This document shows, in pieces, positions 20,588 to 30,671 of a stretch of DNA of 64,000 nt. Origin of the DNA: Orientallactaga sibirica (lineage: Eukaryota; Chordata; Mammalia; Rodentia; Dipodidae); assembly GCA_036365145.1 (NCBI GenBank), contig JAEOAD010000052.1, positions 11,469,501 to 11,533,500 of the forward strand. The letters are read 5' to 3'. The position numbers were made by a program, and so were the translations under genes. Each line of letters starts with the position of its first letter. Position 1 is the stretch's first letter. The notes beneath the pieces are model-generated. The model ran no database searches, was not told the DNA's origin, and saw only the letters and a list, made by a program, of their open reading frames with translations.

Positions 20588-20860
20588 AATGTAAACCCTA
20601 TAGCTGTTATAGCCACTGTAAGCCCTGTAAGCCTTTGTTTACCTTTTAAAACCTATAGTTTCTGTAATACCTAATGTCTGTAAAACTTATAGTTTCTGTA
20701 AACCCTATAGCCACTGTAAGCCCTCTAAGCCTTTGTTTACTTTTTAAAACCTATAGTTTTTTTTTTTTTAAACCTAATGTCTGTAAAACTTATAGTTTCT
20801 GTAAACCCTAAGCCACTGTAAGCCCTGTAATTTGTTTACCTTTTATAATCATTCTAGGCA
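20588..20860 (+). repeat. Imperfect ~100-bp repeats near ERV 3' end
   Basis: GCCACTGTAAGCCCTGTAAG, then TTTGTTTACCTTTTAAAACC and ATAGTTTCTGTAAACC recur at about 20609, 20710 and 20812. A T run interrupts the second copy. It lies between the env-like remnant and the polypurine tract. Confidence 0.8.
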
Positions 20861-21198
20861 TGTTGGCCAAGGTTTAATACTCCAAGCCTCCGGGAACCGC
20901 ATAAGCATTCAGACTTATGCACCCCCTAGGGGGATGGGTACCAATGTGGGTGTGAAAAAAAAAAAAAAAAAACACAAGGGAAGGTCTTACTGACCACATC
21001 TGAATTCCCTGAGAGAAAACCTGACTTGCATGGAGGTTGGTACCATACATAATAATTATATAGGCCCTGCCTCCCTCCCCAAAAGGTACCAAGGGCCAAA
21101 TCTGTGGGCGATAAAAATGACCCACGGGAGGAGCCAGGTCACTTCTCCCCACTTGGTTAAAGCCCACCGCTTGACTGCGGGCCTCCCCTGTCTTGTAT

Positions 21199-21213
21199 AA
21201 AAGAAGGAGGAGA
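21199..21213 (+). other. ERV polypurine tract
   Basis: AAAAGAAGGAGGAGA directly precedes TGTTGG, the start of the 3' LTR. This fixes the true LTR start and shows what the 5' LTR has lost. Confidence 0.9.
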
Positions 21214-21660
21214 TGTTGGAGACCACTGAGCCAAACTGCAACCATTTGGAGGAAGAAGCCTCCACTCTTTGTGTTAAGATTTCAGCTTCCTGAGTTCCTG
21301 TGAAATTTACCAAGCCTTCCAAAAAGCCTGCTTTGATAAGAACAAGAATGTAACCTAAAGATGTGTATCTTAAACAAACAGGACTGATGTAAATCTGCCC
21401 TGCCTGTAATCTCAACAGACATTCTTGAGGCCTATCACTCAAGAGACCCCTGACCCTCTGGTAGTCATAAAATCCATTAGGCAGTCATAAATCCCATGTG
21501 CCTTCTTCCCGCCTCCCCTATAGCCATAAAATCCTATTTGCCCTCTTCCTGCCTCCCCTATATATACCTCTGTATGAATAATAATAATAAAGCCTTGACT
21601 GGTGTGGAAGCAAGGCTTTCTTCTTTGTGTCTGCTTGTCTCTCTCATCCAGGAGCAGCCT
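21214..21660 (+). repeat. ERV 3' LTR, right end missing
   Basis: Starts TGTTGGAGACCAC, has the same TATA/AATAAA arrangement and 39-bp duplication as the 5' LTR, and stops at GGAGCAGCCT. The following TGCACACATAAT is unrelated to the last 38 bases of the 5' LTR (14853-14890). Confidence 0.9.
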
Positions 21661-23201
21661 TGCACACATAATACTGCCTGGGGATTTCTGCAGAGTTCCC
21701 TTTCCTGTAAGACCACAGCAAGTCTCTGCCACTTTTCTTGGAAGCCGGCAGTGCTCTGAGACCTCCACAGCTGATTCAGACCCTATCTGATGTTGTCTTT
21801 CTGCCCACCTTGAGCTTGGCCTTGGTGTATGTCTGCATCTTCTTGCCCCCATCTACCTCTAATGCTCTTGACCTTGCCTGACATTGTGGTGTAAGGCTCT
21901 GCCTGGACCAGTGTGATCCACAGTGCTGTCCCCGTGCCCTTTCTGTGTAGAACACACTTGCTCAATTTGAGTTCACTAGGGTATGGATTATATAAAAATG
22001 TCCTTGAAATTCTAATTAACTCTCTGATAATTTAGTAAACATCCCACTGTGGAGAGAATAACTCAACTGTTCTTATTTCCAAACTTCACAATGAATTCTT
22101 AAGGAATGTTTTCCTATGACATTCTGAAAATATTGTGAGTGTGAAGGAATTAATAACTTGGGTCTTGGAATTTACTTTGGAACCTTGGAGATGACTTTTA
22201 ATTTATGAGCTAGCCCTCAAAGCCTCTTTTTATTACCTTGATGTTTAGGATAAATTTCTAATACTTGACAGGTGTATATGGAGCTACCAAGTTTTCCTCT
22301 TATTCTTCTGAACTTATTATTATTCTTTCTCCTATTCATAAATCAAAATGCTTTTCTTGGTTGTTGTAGTCTGGTTTCGAAAACATACAGCCAGGTGAAC
22401 AAGACCCAAGCAGGAGAAAGCATCAAGCCATAGTGCATTCTGGGAGTTGCTTTTATAACGTTTAGGACCTACAGAACTCGCCAGAGCCTTAAGTCCTGTC
22501 GGCAGAACTGCTGAAAGAAATCTTTTATCCAGCAACAAGAACCACAATTGTCTTATTCCTGCCTGGTAGCTTCAAAAAAGGGAATTCATGTGTATGGCGT
22601 CCCTTATCTCAGTAAATTTTCCCATTTACAGGTGTGTTGGACACATTGGAGTTTCTGTTGATTTTTAATGTAGGTTTAATAAAAGACCATAGCGATCATG
22701 TGAGCATAATTGAATACCTTTTGAGCCCTTATTATTTACTACACCAGGTGACTTAATTTATTCCTCAACTGAAAGTTTTCACTATTCATTTTACTGCCTA
22801 AATTCCAAGCAGGGGTTCTCCTGGATGAGCTTCGAGTTTTAGTGAGGCAAATTCATGGTGAGGAGCCTCCATTTCCTTTTTGTGAAAGGGAATGGCTTTC
22901 TTCCACGTAATTTGAGAGAGAGAGAGTGTGTGTGTATGTGTGTGCGCACACGCACGGGGGTGGTGGGGATGTAGGAGAAGGACCAAAAGGAATCGAGGAG
23001 TCTCCCCGTTGCAGTGGCAAAAGGGGCTGTTTTGGCAGAAGACTTGAAGAAGCTTACCCAGAGTGCAACATGCACATGTGGGAATTGTGGTATGTGAGCA
23101 AGGGAATGTGAGTAGGCAGGGTCAGGGGCTCCTGCATGAAATACTGTTCCAAATCCCATCTCCAGAGAGCCTCCCTGGGATCAAAAGCTGGCCTTGTTTA
23201 A
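21661..23201. other. Unique right flank of the ERV
   Basis: No gene is recognised. Short frames near 21783-21965 and 22332-22547 lack domains. A GT/GC-rich dinucleotide patch sits at 22924-22956. Confidence 0.5.
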
Positions 23202-23214
23202 AACTGTCACATAA

Positions 23215-23426
23215 GGGCTGAAGAGATGGCTCAGCAGTTAAGCCGCCTGCCTGTGAAGCCTAAGAACACCAGTTCGATTCTCCAGGTCCCATGTTTAGCC
23301 AGACCCAAAAAGTGATGCAAGGGCGCAATGCTGTGCTTGCCCACAAGGGGGTGCATGTGTTTGGAGTTCATTCACAGTGGCTGAGAGACTTCTGGGTGTC
23401 CACTCTCTCTCTCTCTGTCTCTCTCA

Positions 23427-23466
<40 letters not shown>
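23215..23466 (+). mobile_element. tRNA-like SINE, long subfamily
   Basis: Carries the long-subfamily insertion (GTGATGCAAGGGCGCAATGC). The tail became (ATA)13 at about 23427-23466. Target duplication AACTGTCACATAA / AACTGTTGCATAA at 23202-23214 and 23467-23479 has two mismatches. Confidence 0.93.
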
Positions 23467-23468
<2 letters not shown>

Positions 23469-23815
23469 CTGTTGCATAACTCTGGGAACTCCCTTCCCTT
23501 CTGAAGAAGTGGTGATGGGGAGAAGACAACCCTGGCAGATGGAATACCATCCAAGCCCCTGTGTGTGGGAAGAACCCATGTGTAACGGGTGGTCTGACTA
23601 CACGAGGATAAGAGCTGCCCAGGTGCGTAAGGAAGCAAGGTGTCCTGTGCAGGTGTGCAGTTCTTGAGTTCCAAGTGCAGGCCCACTTTGGCTCCAAACC
23701 TCTCTGGTCCTCAGTCTGGGTTCAGAAGGTGAGAGGAAGATGTTCACTCCTCCTGCGTTAAGCTTTGCAGATCCGAGTGTTTATGGAAAGGAATCTAAGT
23801 TTTGTTCTCAATTTT

Positions 23816-23867
23816 TTAAATTATTTATTTGAGAAAGAGAGTGACAGGCAGAGAGAGAGAGAGAGAG

Positions 23868-23899
<32 letters not shown>

Positions 23900-24082
23900 A
23901 TGGGCATGCCAGGGCCTTCAGCCATTGCAAGTGAACTCCAAGCACATGCACCCCCTTGTGCACATGTGCGACATTGCACACCTGCATCTCTGTGTGTCTG
24001 GCTACGTGGGACTTGGAGATTCAAACATGAGTTCTTGGGTTTCGCAGGCAAGTGCCTTAAGTGCTAAGCCATCTCTCCAGCC
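23816..24082 (-). mobile_element. tRNA-like SINE, long subfamily
   Basis: The long (GA)n (about 23850-23900) is the CT body reversed. Contains GTGCGACATTGCACACCTGC, diagnostic of the long subfamily. Weak target duplication CTCAATTTT / CTCAGTTTT at 23807-23815 and 24083-24091. Confidence 0.9.
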
Positions 24083-24091
24083 CTCAGTTTT

Positions 24092-24667
24092 GCCATGATG
24101 CCACAATGTGGCCCTGAGGAATAGACTTTAGCCTCAGTCTGTTCATCAAGGGAAAGAAGTGTGGGTGTCTTTGGGCTGGGTCATCTCTGGGGTTTCTTTG
24201 CAGCTCTGCTTTGTCATCAGTTGTTTGGTCGGGTTGCTCTTGCTATTGGATGCTATGATCTCCCAGGATGCAGACCATCCCAGAGGCCCCTAAAATGGTC
24301 CTGGTTGGAAGGGGTCTGAAGGCAGCTAGCTCTGCCCAACGCCTGTGGATCTCAAAGCACGAGGGGGCAGGCTGCTCTCTGGTTTTAGATTAGGCAACAA
24401 GCCTGGTTTGAGTGCTTCTGTGAAGTGAGGTGTGAACACGTGGGCAGTAGCATCCACATTCTCTGAGAATGAAGCAGTATCTCGCATACTGACATGCTGG
24501 TTGTTGGTGTGGCGCTGCAGGCAGCCCCTGCTCAGACTTGGAATCTAGAAATGGCCAGGAGCTGAGTAGTTTGTTGGTTTCTGAGCACCAGAGCAAGGCA
24601 CCCAGCTCTCAGGTCAATGTCTGACCCTCTCCTAGAAAGTCTGGGATGCAGCCTGGATATATGATTA
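24092..24667. other. Unique sequence, nothing recognised
   Basis: GC-balanced, repeat-free stretch with no domain-bearing frame. Confidence 0.5.
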
Positions 24668-25200
24668 AGCCTTTTTTAAAATTTATTTTTACTAGTTATG
24701 AACAAACTTAGTATGGAAACAACACATGTTGGTACCATCCTTTCCCTCATCCCTTCCCCTTCCGAAGGGGCCCTCTTTGTTGGGGACTGTGAGTTGTGCA
24801 TTGTGGCAACAGCAGTCAATTACTGGGGAGAGGCAGTGCCTCTGGGCATAATGTCCCACCTTTGGCTCTAACAATCTTTCTGCCCCCTCTTCCACAAAAT
24901 TCCCTGAGCCATGTTGGGTTGGTTTTCAGTCTACTTCAGTGATGGGCACTCAGGAGCCTCTGGATCTCTGGTTTGGTAGGTGTTGAGTGTCCTCAGTGTC
25001 TCTCTCCTTCACCCTGGTGTTGATACCAGGTTCACCAAGAAAGCAGCATTCTTGCTCATCTCCCCAGTTCCTCTGTGGTTTTAGCTGGGGCGGGGGTGGA
25101 GTGTGCTGGGTTGTTGATCTCCTCAGGTCTGAAAAAAAGAAGCAGATTCTCCAACAGAGAGTGAAGTCAGCACAAGTTAAATGGGATAAGCATTATTAAT
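24668..25200 (-). mobile_element. L1 3'-UTR fragment
   Basis: Contains ATGTTGGTACCATCC, AATCTTTCTGCCCCCTCTTC, GCCTCTGGATCTCTGG and AGAGTGAAGTCAGCACAAGT, in the same order as the 3' UTR of the large minus-strand L1 at 40.05-40.5 kb. No ORF2 is attached. Confidence 0.75.
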
Positions 25201-25414
25201 TTAGAGAGAATTTAATGGATGTAAGCATTTTTTTTTTTGTTCCAAAAATACCAGTTATAGTCCAAGAGAAGTCAAGAGTAGAATTTTGAATCACAGCTTG
25301 AGGTAAGCTGAACTTTTCCAGCGTGGAGACACCTTCAGGCTTGTCAGGGTGAAGATATCTCTAACTTCTAGAATTAAGAGTGTTGGACAGTTCTTTTCTA
25401 GAATTGAGATTCTT

Positions 25415-25641
25415 TTTTTTTTCTTTTTTTAAGTTTATTTATTTATTTATTAAGGGAGAGAGAGAAAGAGGCAAACAGAGAGAAAGAGAGAATGGGCATG
25501 CCAAGGCCTCTGGCCACTGCAAACAAACTCCAGATGCATGCCCTCCCCTTGTGCATCTGTCTTATGTGGGTCCTAGGGAATCAAACCAGAGTCCTTAGGT
25601 TTCGCAGGCAAACACTTAACTGTTAAGCCATTTCCCCAGCC
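25415..25641 (-). mobile_element. tRNA-like SINE
   Basis: Target duplication CTAGAATTGAGATTCTT / CTAGAATTAAGATTCTT at 25398-25414 and 25642-25658, one mismatch. Tail complement (TTTA)n on the left. Confidence 0.95.
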
Positions 25642-25789
25642 CTAGAATTAAGATTCTTGATTGGGTACTGGCCATTATACAGGTTGGGCACTCTAGACGA
25701 AGGGAGAAGGTCTTTCTGGAGTGAGACTCCAACCACTACACTGTGACTTCTCTGTCTAATCCTATTTATGCCCCTCCCATTTATGGCAG

Positions 25790-26350
25790 TGCCCGGATCA
25801 TGCGCTTGTGTAAAGAAATTGAATTTATTTTCAAAGTCCTTTGTAAATCTCTCTCCTGACCATCAAAGTAATCAATAGAAGAAGAATAGAATTGATTTAG
25901 CTATTAGTGGTATAATTGGTTTGGTGATAAATTGCTGCACCCCAAGGGTAACCACTAAACTGATTTCCAACACATAGATTGGTTTTGCCAGTTTTGAAAG
26001 TCTTGTAAATGGAATCACAGGCTTTGTGCCTGGCTTTTTAAACTCACTATTATATTTGTGAATCCCACTGGCATTATAGTGTGAAGTTCTTGTTTGTTCA
26101 TTCTCGGTGATGTATTTGATTTTGCTCTATAAATGTACCTTAATATTATTTACCCATGTACAGCACATTTTGGGTAGTTTTCAGTTGTAGCCTATTCAGA
26201 ATAGGTGTGCTATGAGTATTATTCTGCATTTCTTTTGGGCATAAATTTAGGCACTTGGAGAGTACTTATGAGTAGAATGAATGTCACAAGTGCACAGATG
26301 GCTAGTTTCAGCATTTGCCACCACACCCGAGGGTGTTAATTTTTCCAAAG
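25790..26350 (-). mobile_element. Old L1 (L1M-like) 3' fragment
   Basis: GTAAATGGAATCACAGG...GTGCCTGGCTTTTTAAACTC, ...GTAGTTTTCAGTTGTAGCC and TTTGGGCATAAATTTAGGCA follow the word order of ancient mammalian L1 3' ends read in antisense. It is heavily diverged. Confidence 0.55.
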
Positions 26351-27414
26351 TTTTGCCTAGGTGACATTTAGCTGCATAGCTTGGTTTTTCTGGAGTAGCA
26401 GAAACCATAGGCTAAGGCGCGAAGCCGCGGATACTTCAGCCCAGGGGTGCGCTTAAGAGACAGCATGCCGTTACCAGCTACTTCCTCTTCAGTGGTGAGC
26501 TTACTTAAAGAGGGGCAAACATTGGGCCGTGGCAGCTGCAGGATTCCTTCGAGCACTGGGGCATGGCAGCCGCGGGATTCTTTCCTCACAGAAGCTCATT
26601 TTTGCATCAAGCCTTCAATTTTCACATGAGCGCACAGATCTTTGTGGAAAGTTTTCTGAAGTGTTAACATCAGGCTGTGAGGAGGAGACTCTGTCAGGAC
26701 AAGGAGATAATTGGCCAGGGAAGGTCTCCTGGGGGCAAGGATGGGTTTGTGCTGAGCTTTAACAGATGAGTGTGATGCGAGGCAGGCATAGGAGGGTGAG
26801 GAGGGCAGACTCTTTCCTGTGTGTTTTAAAATGCTTGGACAGGGCAGAGAGGGGAGGGTGCTCTTCGTACCCTAGGAGCCTGACTGGCTATGTGGATTCA
26901 AAGCCGTGGGCTATGTCCTTCTGAGGGGAGTCACGTGAAATGGGCAGCTGGATGGAGAATCCAGGATGAGGCTCAGCAGGAAAGATACCTTACCTGTCTG
27001 AGCACTTCAGGAAGCTCAGATTCCATGACCCACTTGAGATGAAAATACTCCTTCAACAACATGAGAGAAGCGAAATTTCCTCTCTTCTAAGATGCCTGGT
27101 CAACTGTGCTCTCACATGTTCAGAAGGGTGAAAAACCGGAGAAGGGCCTCTAAAAGAGTGGAAAGGAACAGAGAAATGAGAGTAGAAAAGGACTCTGGCC
27201 TGTCCTGAAACCGCTATCTCCCGAGGTGGGAAGTGCCAGGTCAGCAAGCCTGGAGGGGAATTGTCACCCCCTGCACTGATGGATGAGGACGCGTGGATGA
27301 GGGTCAGGAGGGTGGCCACTGGTGTCTCCAGGTTCTTGTACCCTGGAACAAAGGGCTGGACCAGGGATGGATTGACAGTGGTAGAAGCAGAAATGGTTTC
27401 TTGAGAAAGTGAAT
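26351..27414. other. Unique sequence, nothing recognised
   Basis: Includes a GC-richer patch (AAGGCGCGAAGCCGCGGATA, 26415-26434). No gene or repeat is supported. Confidence 0.5.
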
Positions 27415-27417
27415 ACT

Positions 27418-27500
27418 CAAGACAGGGGAGATGGTTCCGTGGTTAAAGACATTTGCTTGCAAAGCCTGCTGACCAAGGTTCAACTCCAAAGTACCCATGT
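27418..27500 (+). mobile_element. SINE head fragment
   Basis: GGGGAGATGGTTCCGTGGTTAAAG, TTGCTTGCAAAGCCTG and AGGTTCAACTCC are a diverged tRNA-like SINE head cut off before its body. Confidence 0.65.
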
Positions 27501-27861
27501 AAGTGACAATGGAGTGTTTAGCACTAAACGAGACATCTCTATCACCCCCTCCAAGGCTCAAGGTCCATTGTGGAAGAGGTGGCTGGAAGAATATAAGAGC
27601 CAAAGGAAGGGTAGATTGCTCACATGCTGTCTTCCAGACACAAAGTGACCTTGATATTCATGACCTCACAGTGCCTGACACTACCTGCGCAAGACTGCAT
27701 AGTGGAAAGAAAAAAAAATGATGGTATCAAAATAGAAGAGAGACTAACTAGAAAAAAGAAGGGATTCATTGGAGGGTGGATTCGGGAGGGGGATTATAGG
27801 GGTGGTGGGAGGGAATTGTCATGGTTTATTTTCTATATTTATAGAAGTTGTCAATAAAAAG
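27501..27861 (+). mobile_element. L1 3'-UTR end
   Basis: GTTTAGCACTAAACGAGACATC, then a G-rich tract (GGGAGGGGGATTATAGGGGTGGTGGGAGGG) and ATAGAAGTTGTCAATAAAAAG at the 3' end. The 36.5- and 49.85-kb fragments carry the same 3' end in the opposite orientation. The G-rich tract could form a quadruplex, a known trait of L1 3' UTRs. Confidence 0.75.
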
Positions 27862-28089
27862 TTTTTTATTATTTTATTGTTATTCATTTATTTGAGAGGG
27901 AGAAGCAAAAAGAAAAAGAGGGGGGAGGAAGGGAGAGAATGGGTGCACCAGGGCCTCCAGCCACTGCAAACAAACTCCAGACACATGTGCTACCTTGTGC
28001 ATCTGGCTTATGTGGGTCCTGGGGAATTGAACCTTGGTCCTTTGGCTTTGTAGGCAAGTGTCCTAACCACTAAGCAATTTCTCCAGCCC
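27862..28089 (-). mobile_element. tRNA-like SINE at an L1 tail
   Basis: Right end TTTCTCCAGCC marks the reversed head. The left edge sits exactly where the L1 AATAAAAAG tail ends, so the target was probably the L1 A-tail. No separate target duplication is visible. Confidence 0.88.
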
Positions 28090-28625
28090 CCTCCTTTTTA
28101 AAAAAAAACCTTTTTCTACTCTCTGTTCCCCAGCCTACACACTATGTGCTCCTACAGCAGGTCTGTGGGGAGTCTCCTACATTCCACACAGCTCTCCAGG
28201 GGTCACCAGCTGGGGGTGTCCTCTCATTCAGTCCATATCTGGAGATGGTGTCAGATACCATAGGTGGAGAGTTCGTCCTGGAAGACTACCCCCACCCCAA
28301 CTTTAGATTGCAGTCCCAACTACCCATGGGCTATAAATCAATGTTCCCATGACCCCCCCTTTGTTCTATTAATTTTCTAGAGAGATTTATAGAACTTAGG
28401 GAAATGTTTGTCTTGTGCTTATTAAAAATGATGTTATGAAGGACACGTATAAACAGCCAGATGGCAGAGGGAGAGGTGTATGGGGAAAGGTGTGGAATTC
28501 TGTGCCCTTTCACACACACCACCCTCCAAGAACCTTTACACGTTTATCTGCCCAGAACCTCACCAGTCCCTAGCCATTTCAGGTTTTTATGGAGGCTTAA
28601 CTTACATAGACGTGGTTGCTATTCA
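28090..28625. other. Unique sequence, nothing recognised
   Basis: No gene or repeat is recognised in this 500-base stretch. Confidence 0.5.
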
Positions 28626-28637
28626 TTTTTAAAATAT

Positions 28638-28684
<47 letters not shown>

Positions 28685-28830
28685 TTAGAGAGAGTGAGAG
28701 GGCAAGCACATGGATATGCCAGAACCTCCTGCCTCTTGCAAGCAAACTCAAGACACATGTGTCTTTGTGTATCTGGCTTTAGGTGGGTACTGGGGAACTT
28801 AACCCAGGCTGTCAAATTTTGCAAGCAAGT
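28626..28830 (-). mobile_element. tRNA-like SINE, head missing, (ATTT)n tail
   Basis: The tail has grown to about 14 ATTT units (28632-28686). The body ends at TTTGCAAGCAAGTGA, so the CTCCAGCC head is missing. Confidence 0.85.
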
Positions 28831-29322
28831 GATGCAGGATTTTAGGGATCAGGAGGGTGTCTTCCAAACTTATGAACCTCAATTTTGAGTCTTCATCCTT
28901 TTTTTAATAAAGAATTGATAAAAACGGACTCCAGAAGTATAAGTCATGAATTACTGAGTTTACTTAGGAAGAAATGTATGACTAAGTTTGAGGCTTATTG
29001 AAGGGAAATTGGGATCTAGGACAGGTCTGGAGGAGAGCCACAAGCCCGTGAAAGTGGAAAAGGTGCACTCACGTGGAAGGCGCAGCTCAGTTCACGAGAT
29101 TCCTTTAAGAGAAATGAAGGTCTTTAGGGGAAGACTGGAGCAGAGCCACAAGCACATGGAAAACGGAACCCAGGAGCTTGTGTTGGGAGATTCAGAAGAA
29201 ACGCACACTCGTGTGGAAAGCGAGGCCTCCACCCTGAGCCTCCCCGTGGAAGACAGTTAAGAGTATGTGGTGATGGCTTAAGAACAGGAGAGAGGGCCAG
29301 GCAGCGAGTAATGGGCAGTAGA
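28831..29322. other. Unique sequence with an imperfect ~110-bp duplication
   Basis: GGTCTGGAGGAGAGCCACAAG (29024) and GACTGGAGCAGAGCCACAAG (29133) start two diverged copies that continue with CACTC(A/G)(C/T)GTGGAA words. A 90-codon frame crosses both copies but resembles nothing known. Confidence 0.5.
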
Positions 29323-29335
29323 GAAAGTTACACCC

Positions 29336-29533
29336 TGGGCTGGAGAGATGGCTTGGCAGTTAAGATGCTTGCCTGCAAAGCCAAAGAACCCAAGTTCGAT
29401 TCCCTAGGACCCACATAAGCAGATGCACAAGGTGGTGCATGCCTCTGGAATTTGTTTGCAGTGGCTGGAGGCCCTGACATGCCCATTCTCTCTCTCTCTC
29501 ATAAATAAATAAATAAAATATATTTTGAAAAAA
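29336..29533 (+). mobile_element. tRNA-like SINE
   Basis: Well-preserved head with AAGTTCGATTCCC at the B-box position. Target duplication GAAAGTTACACCC / GAAAGCTATACCC at 29323-29335 and 29534-29546. Confidence 0.93.
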
Positions 29534-29546
29534 GAAAGCTATACCC

Positions 29547-30441
29547 ATAGTTACCCTGAGTTTAGAGAAATTACACAGGTAGCAGGCCCAGAGTTTAGTG
29601 GAAACATCTACATGGTTGATCTACAGTGTAAAGGAAATATTTAGTCAGAAATCAGAGAAAAATTAAGCATATGATTAAAGTGAGAAGTTACCCCAAAACA
29701 TAAAGCAGAGGAAGTGGAAAATTATCCAGGCCAAGAAACAGTGCTCTGTTCGCCCAGCCCTCACCAAGCCTGGATAGGTGTGTGTGTGTGGGGGGGGGAC
29801 GAGTCAGACTTCCATGTATTCAGACAGAGATCACAGGGTAGAGAGAGAAAGGAGGGCCGGAAATAGCATAGACAAGCCTTCATAGTAGACACTCTTTCAT
29901 CACATTCCTTCAGGTATGTAAGAGGAAGACTGGATTAGTTTGAGGATTCAAAGGGCCCTCTCCAAAGGCTGTCCCACCTAGGCAGTGAGCGTGCTAGACT
30001 GCCTGTGTGCAGCAGGGGGCGCTGCAGCCAGCGTCGGGGACGAATCTGGATCCCACGCGTTACATTCCTGCCAAGGCGCAGAGGCACCTTCTGGTTTTCG
30101 CTGTGGGTTCTTGTCTCTAACTGGAACTGCTTAAGAGAAGAAAGCTAGCTTTCTCCCCAGTGTCCTTCACAAGGGCCTTTAACAGCTGAACCATCTCTCC
30201 AGCCCTCTCCATTTCCTGTAGGTAGAGGGGGACAGGGCTTGGTTTATACAGTAACCAGCCCACATCTTGAAACTACATAGGAGTCCCCAACCATTAGTCA
30301 TCACCTTAGCATACAGAAGATAACCTGTAAGTAATTCTGGGGGTTTCCGGAGCTGTAGATCATAGGAGAAAGACTAAATGTTGCCATGCCATACTGGATC
30401 TTAGTGGCATTCATCCTTGTGAGAAGTGAATGGGTAAGTTT
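29547..30441. other. Unique sequence with a CTCF-like site
   Basis: Repeat-poor. Near 30180-30206 GCTGAACCATCTCTCCAGCC is a truncated reversed SINE head. The strongest feature is the CTCF-like site at 30009-30022. Confidence 0.5.
30009..30022 (+). promoter_or_regulatory. CTCF-like site, strong match
   Basis: GCAGCAGGGGGCGC matches 13 of 14 positions of CCASYAGRKGGCRS and lies in unique sequence, with a GC-rich, CpG-containing stretch after it (GCGTCGGGGACG). This is the best candidate insulator or loop anchor in the window. Occupancy is unproven. Confidence 0.55.
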
Positions 30442-30455
30442 CCACATTCCCACTT

Positions 30456-30657
30456 AAAAATATTTATTTATTTATTTATTTATGAAAGATAGAGAAGGGG
30501 GGAGAGTATGGGCATGCCAGGGTCCCCTGCCACTTGCAAACGAACTCCAGACACATGTGCCACTTTGTGAGTCTGGCTCAATGTGGATCCTGGGGAATTG
30601 AACTTAGGCTGTCAGGCTTTGCAGGCAAGACCTAACTGCTGAGCCATCTCTCCAGCC
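30456..30657 (-). mobile_element. tRNA-like SINE
   Basis: Perfect 14-bp target duplication CCACATTCCCACTT at 30442-30455 and 30658-30671. (TTTA)n tail on the left. Confidence 0.96.
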
Positions 30658-30671
30658 CCACATTCCCACTT

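Larger units (their letters stand above)
14419..21660 (+). mobile_element. Non-autonomous class II ERV, recent insertion
   Basis: A 7.2-kb LTR element with 5' LTR, lysine-type primer-binding site, long non-coding leader, gag-like start, env-like remnant, polypurine tract and 3' LTR. No pol frame is recognisable and nothing in it is intact as a coding gene. It could move only if supplied with proteins from another element, in the manner of the mouse ETn type of element. The shared 434 bp of the two LTRs (14419-14852 and 21227-21660) differ by one substitution and two single-base indels, so the insertion is young. Both outer ends are short: the 5' LTR lacks the first 13 bases seen in the 3' LTR, and the 3' LTR lacks about 38 bases that close the 5' LTR. 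No target duplication is visible. Confidence 0.9.

Noticed and set aside
28461..28688. Frame ending in repeated (LFIY) residues, like a membrane protein
   Set aside because: The hydrophobic repeat is the translation of the (ATTT)n SINE tail.
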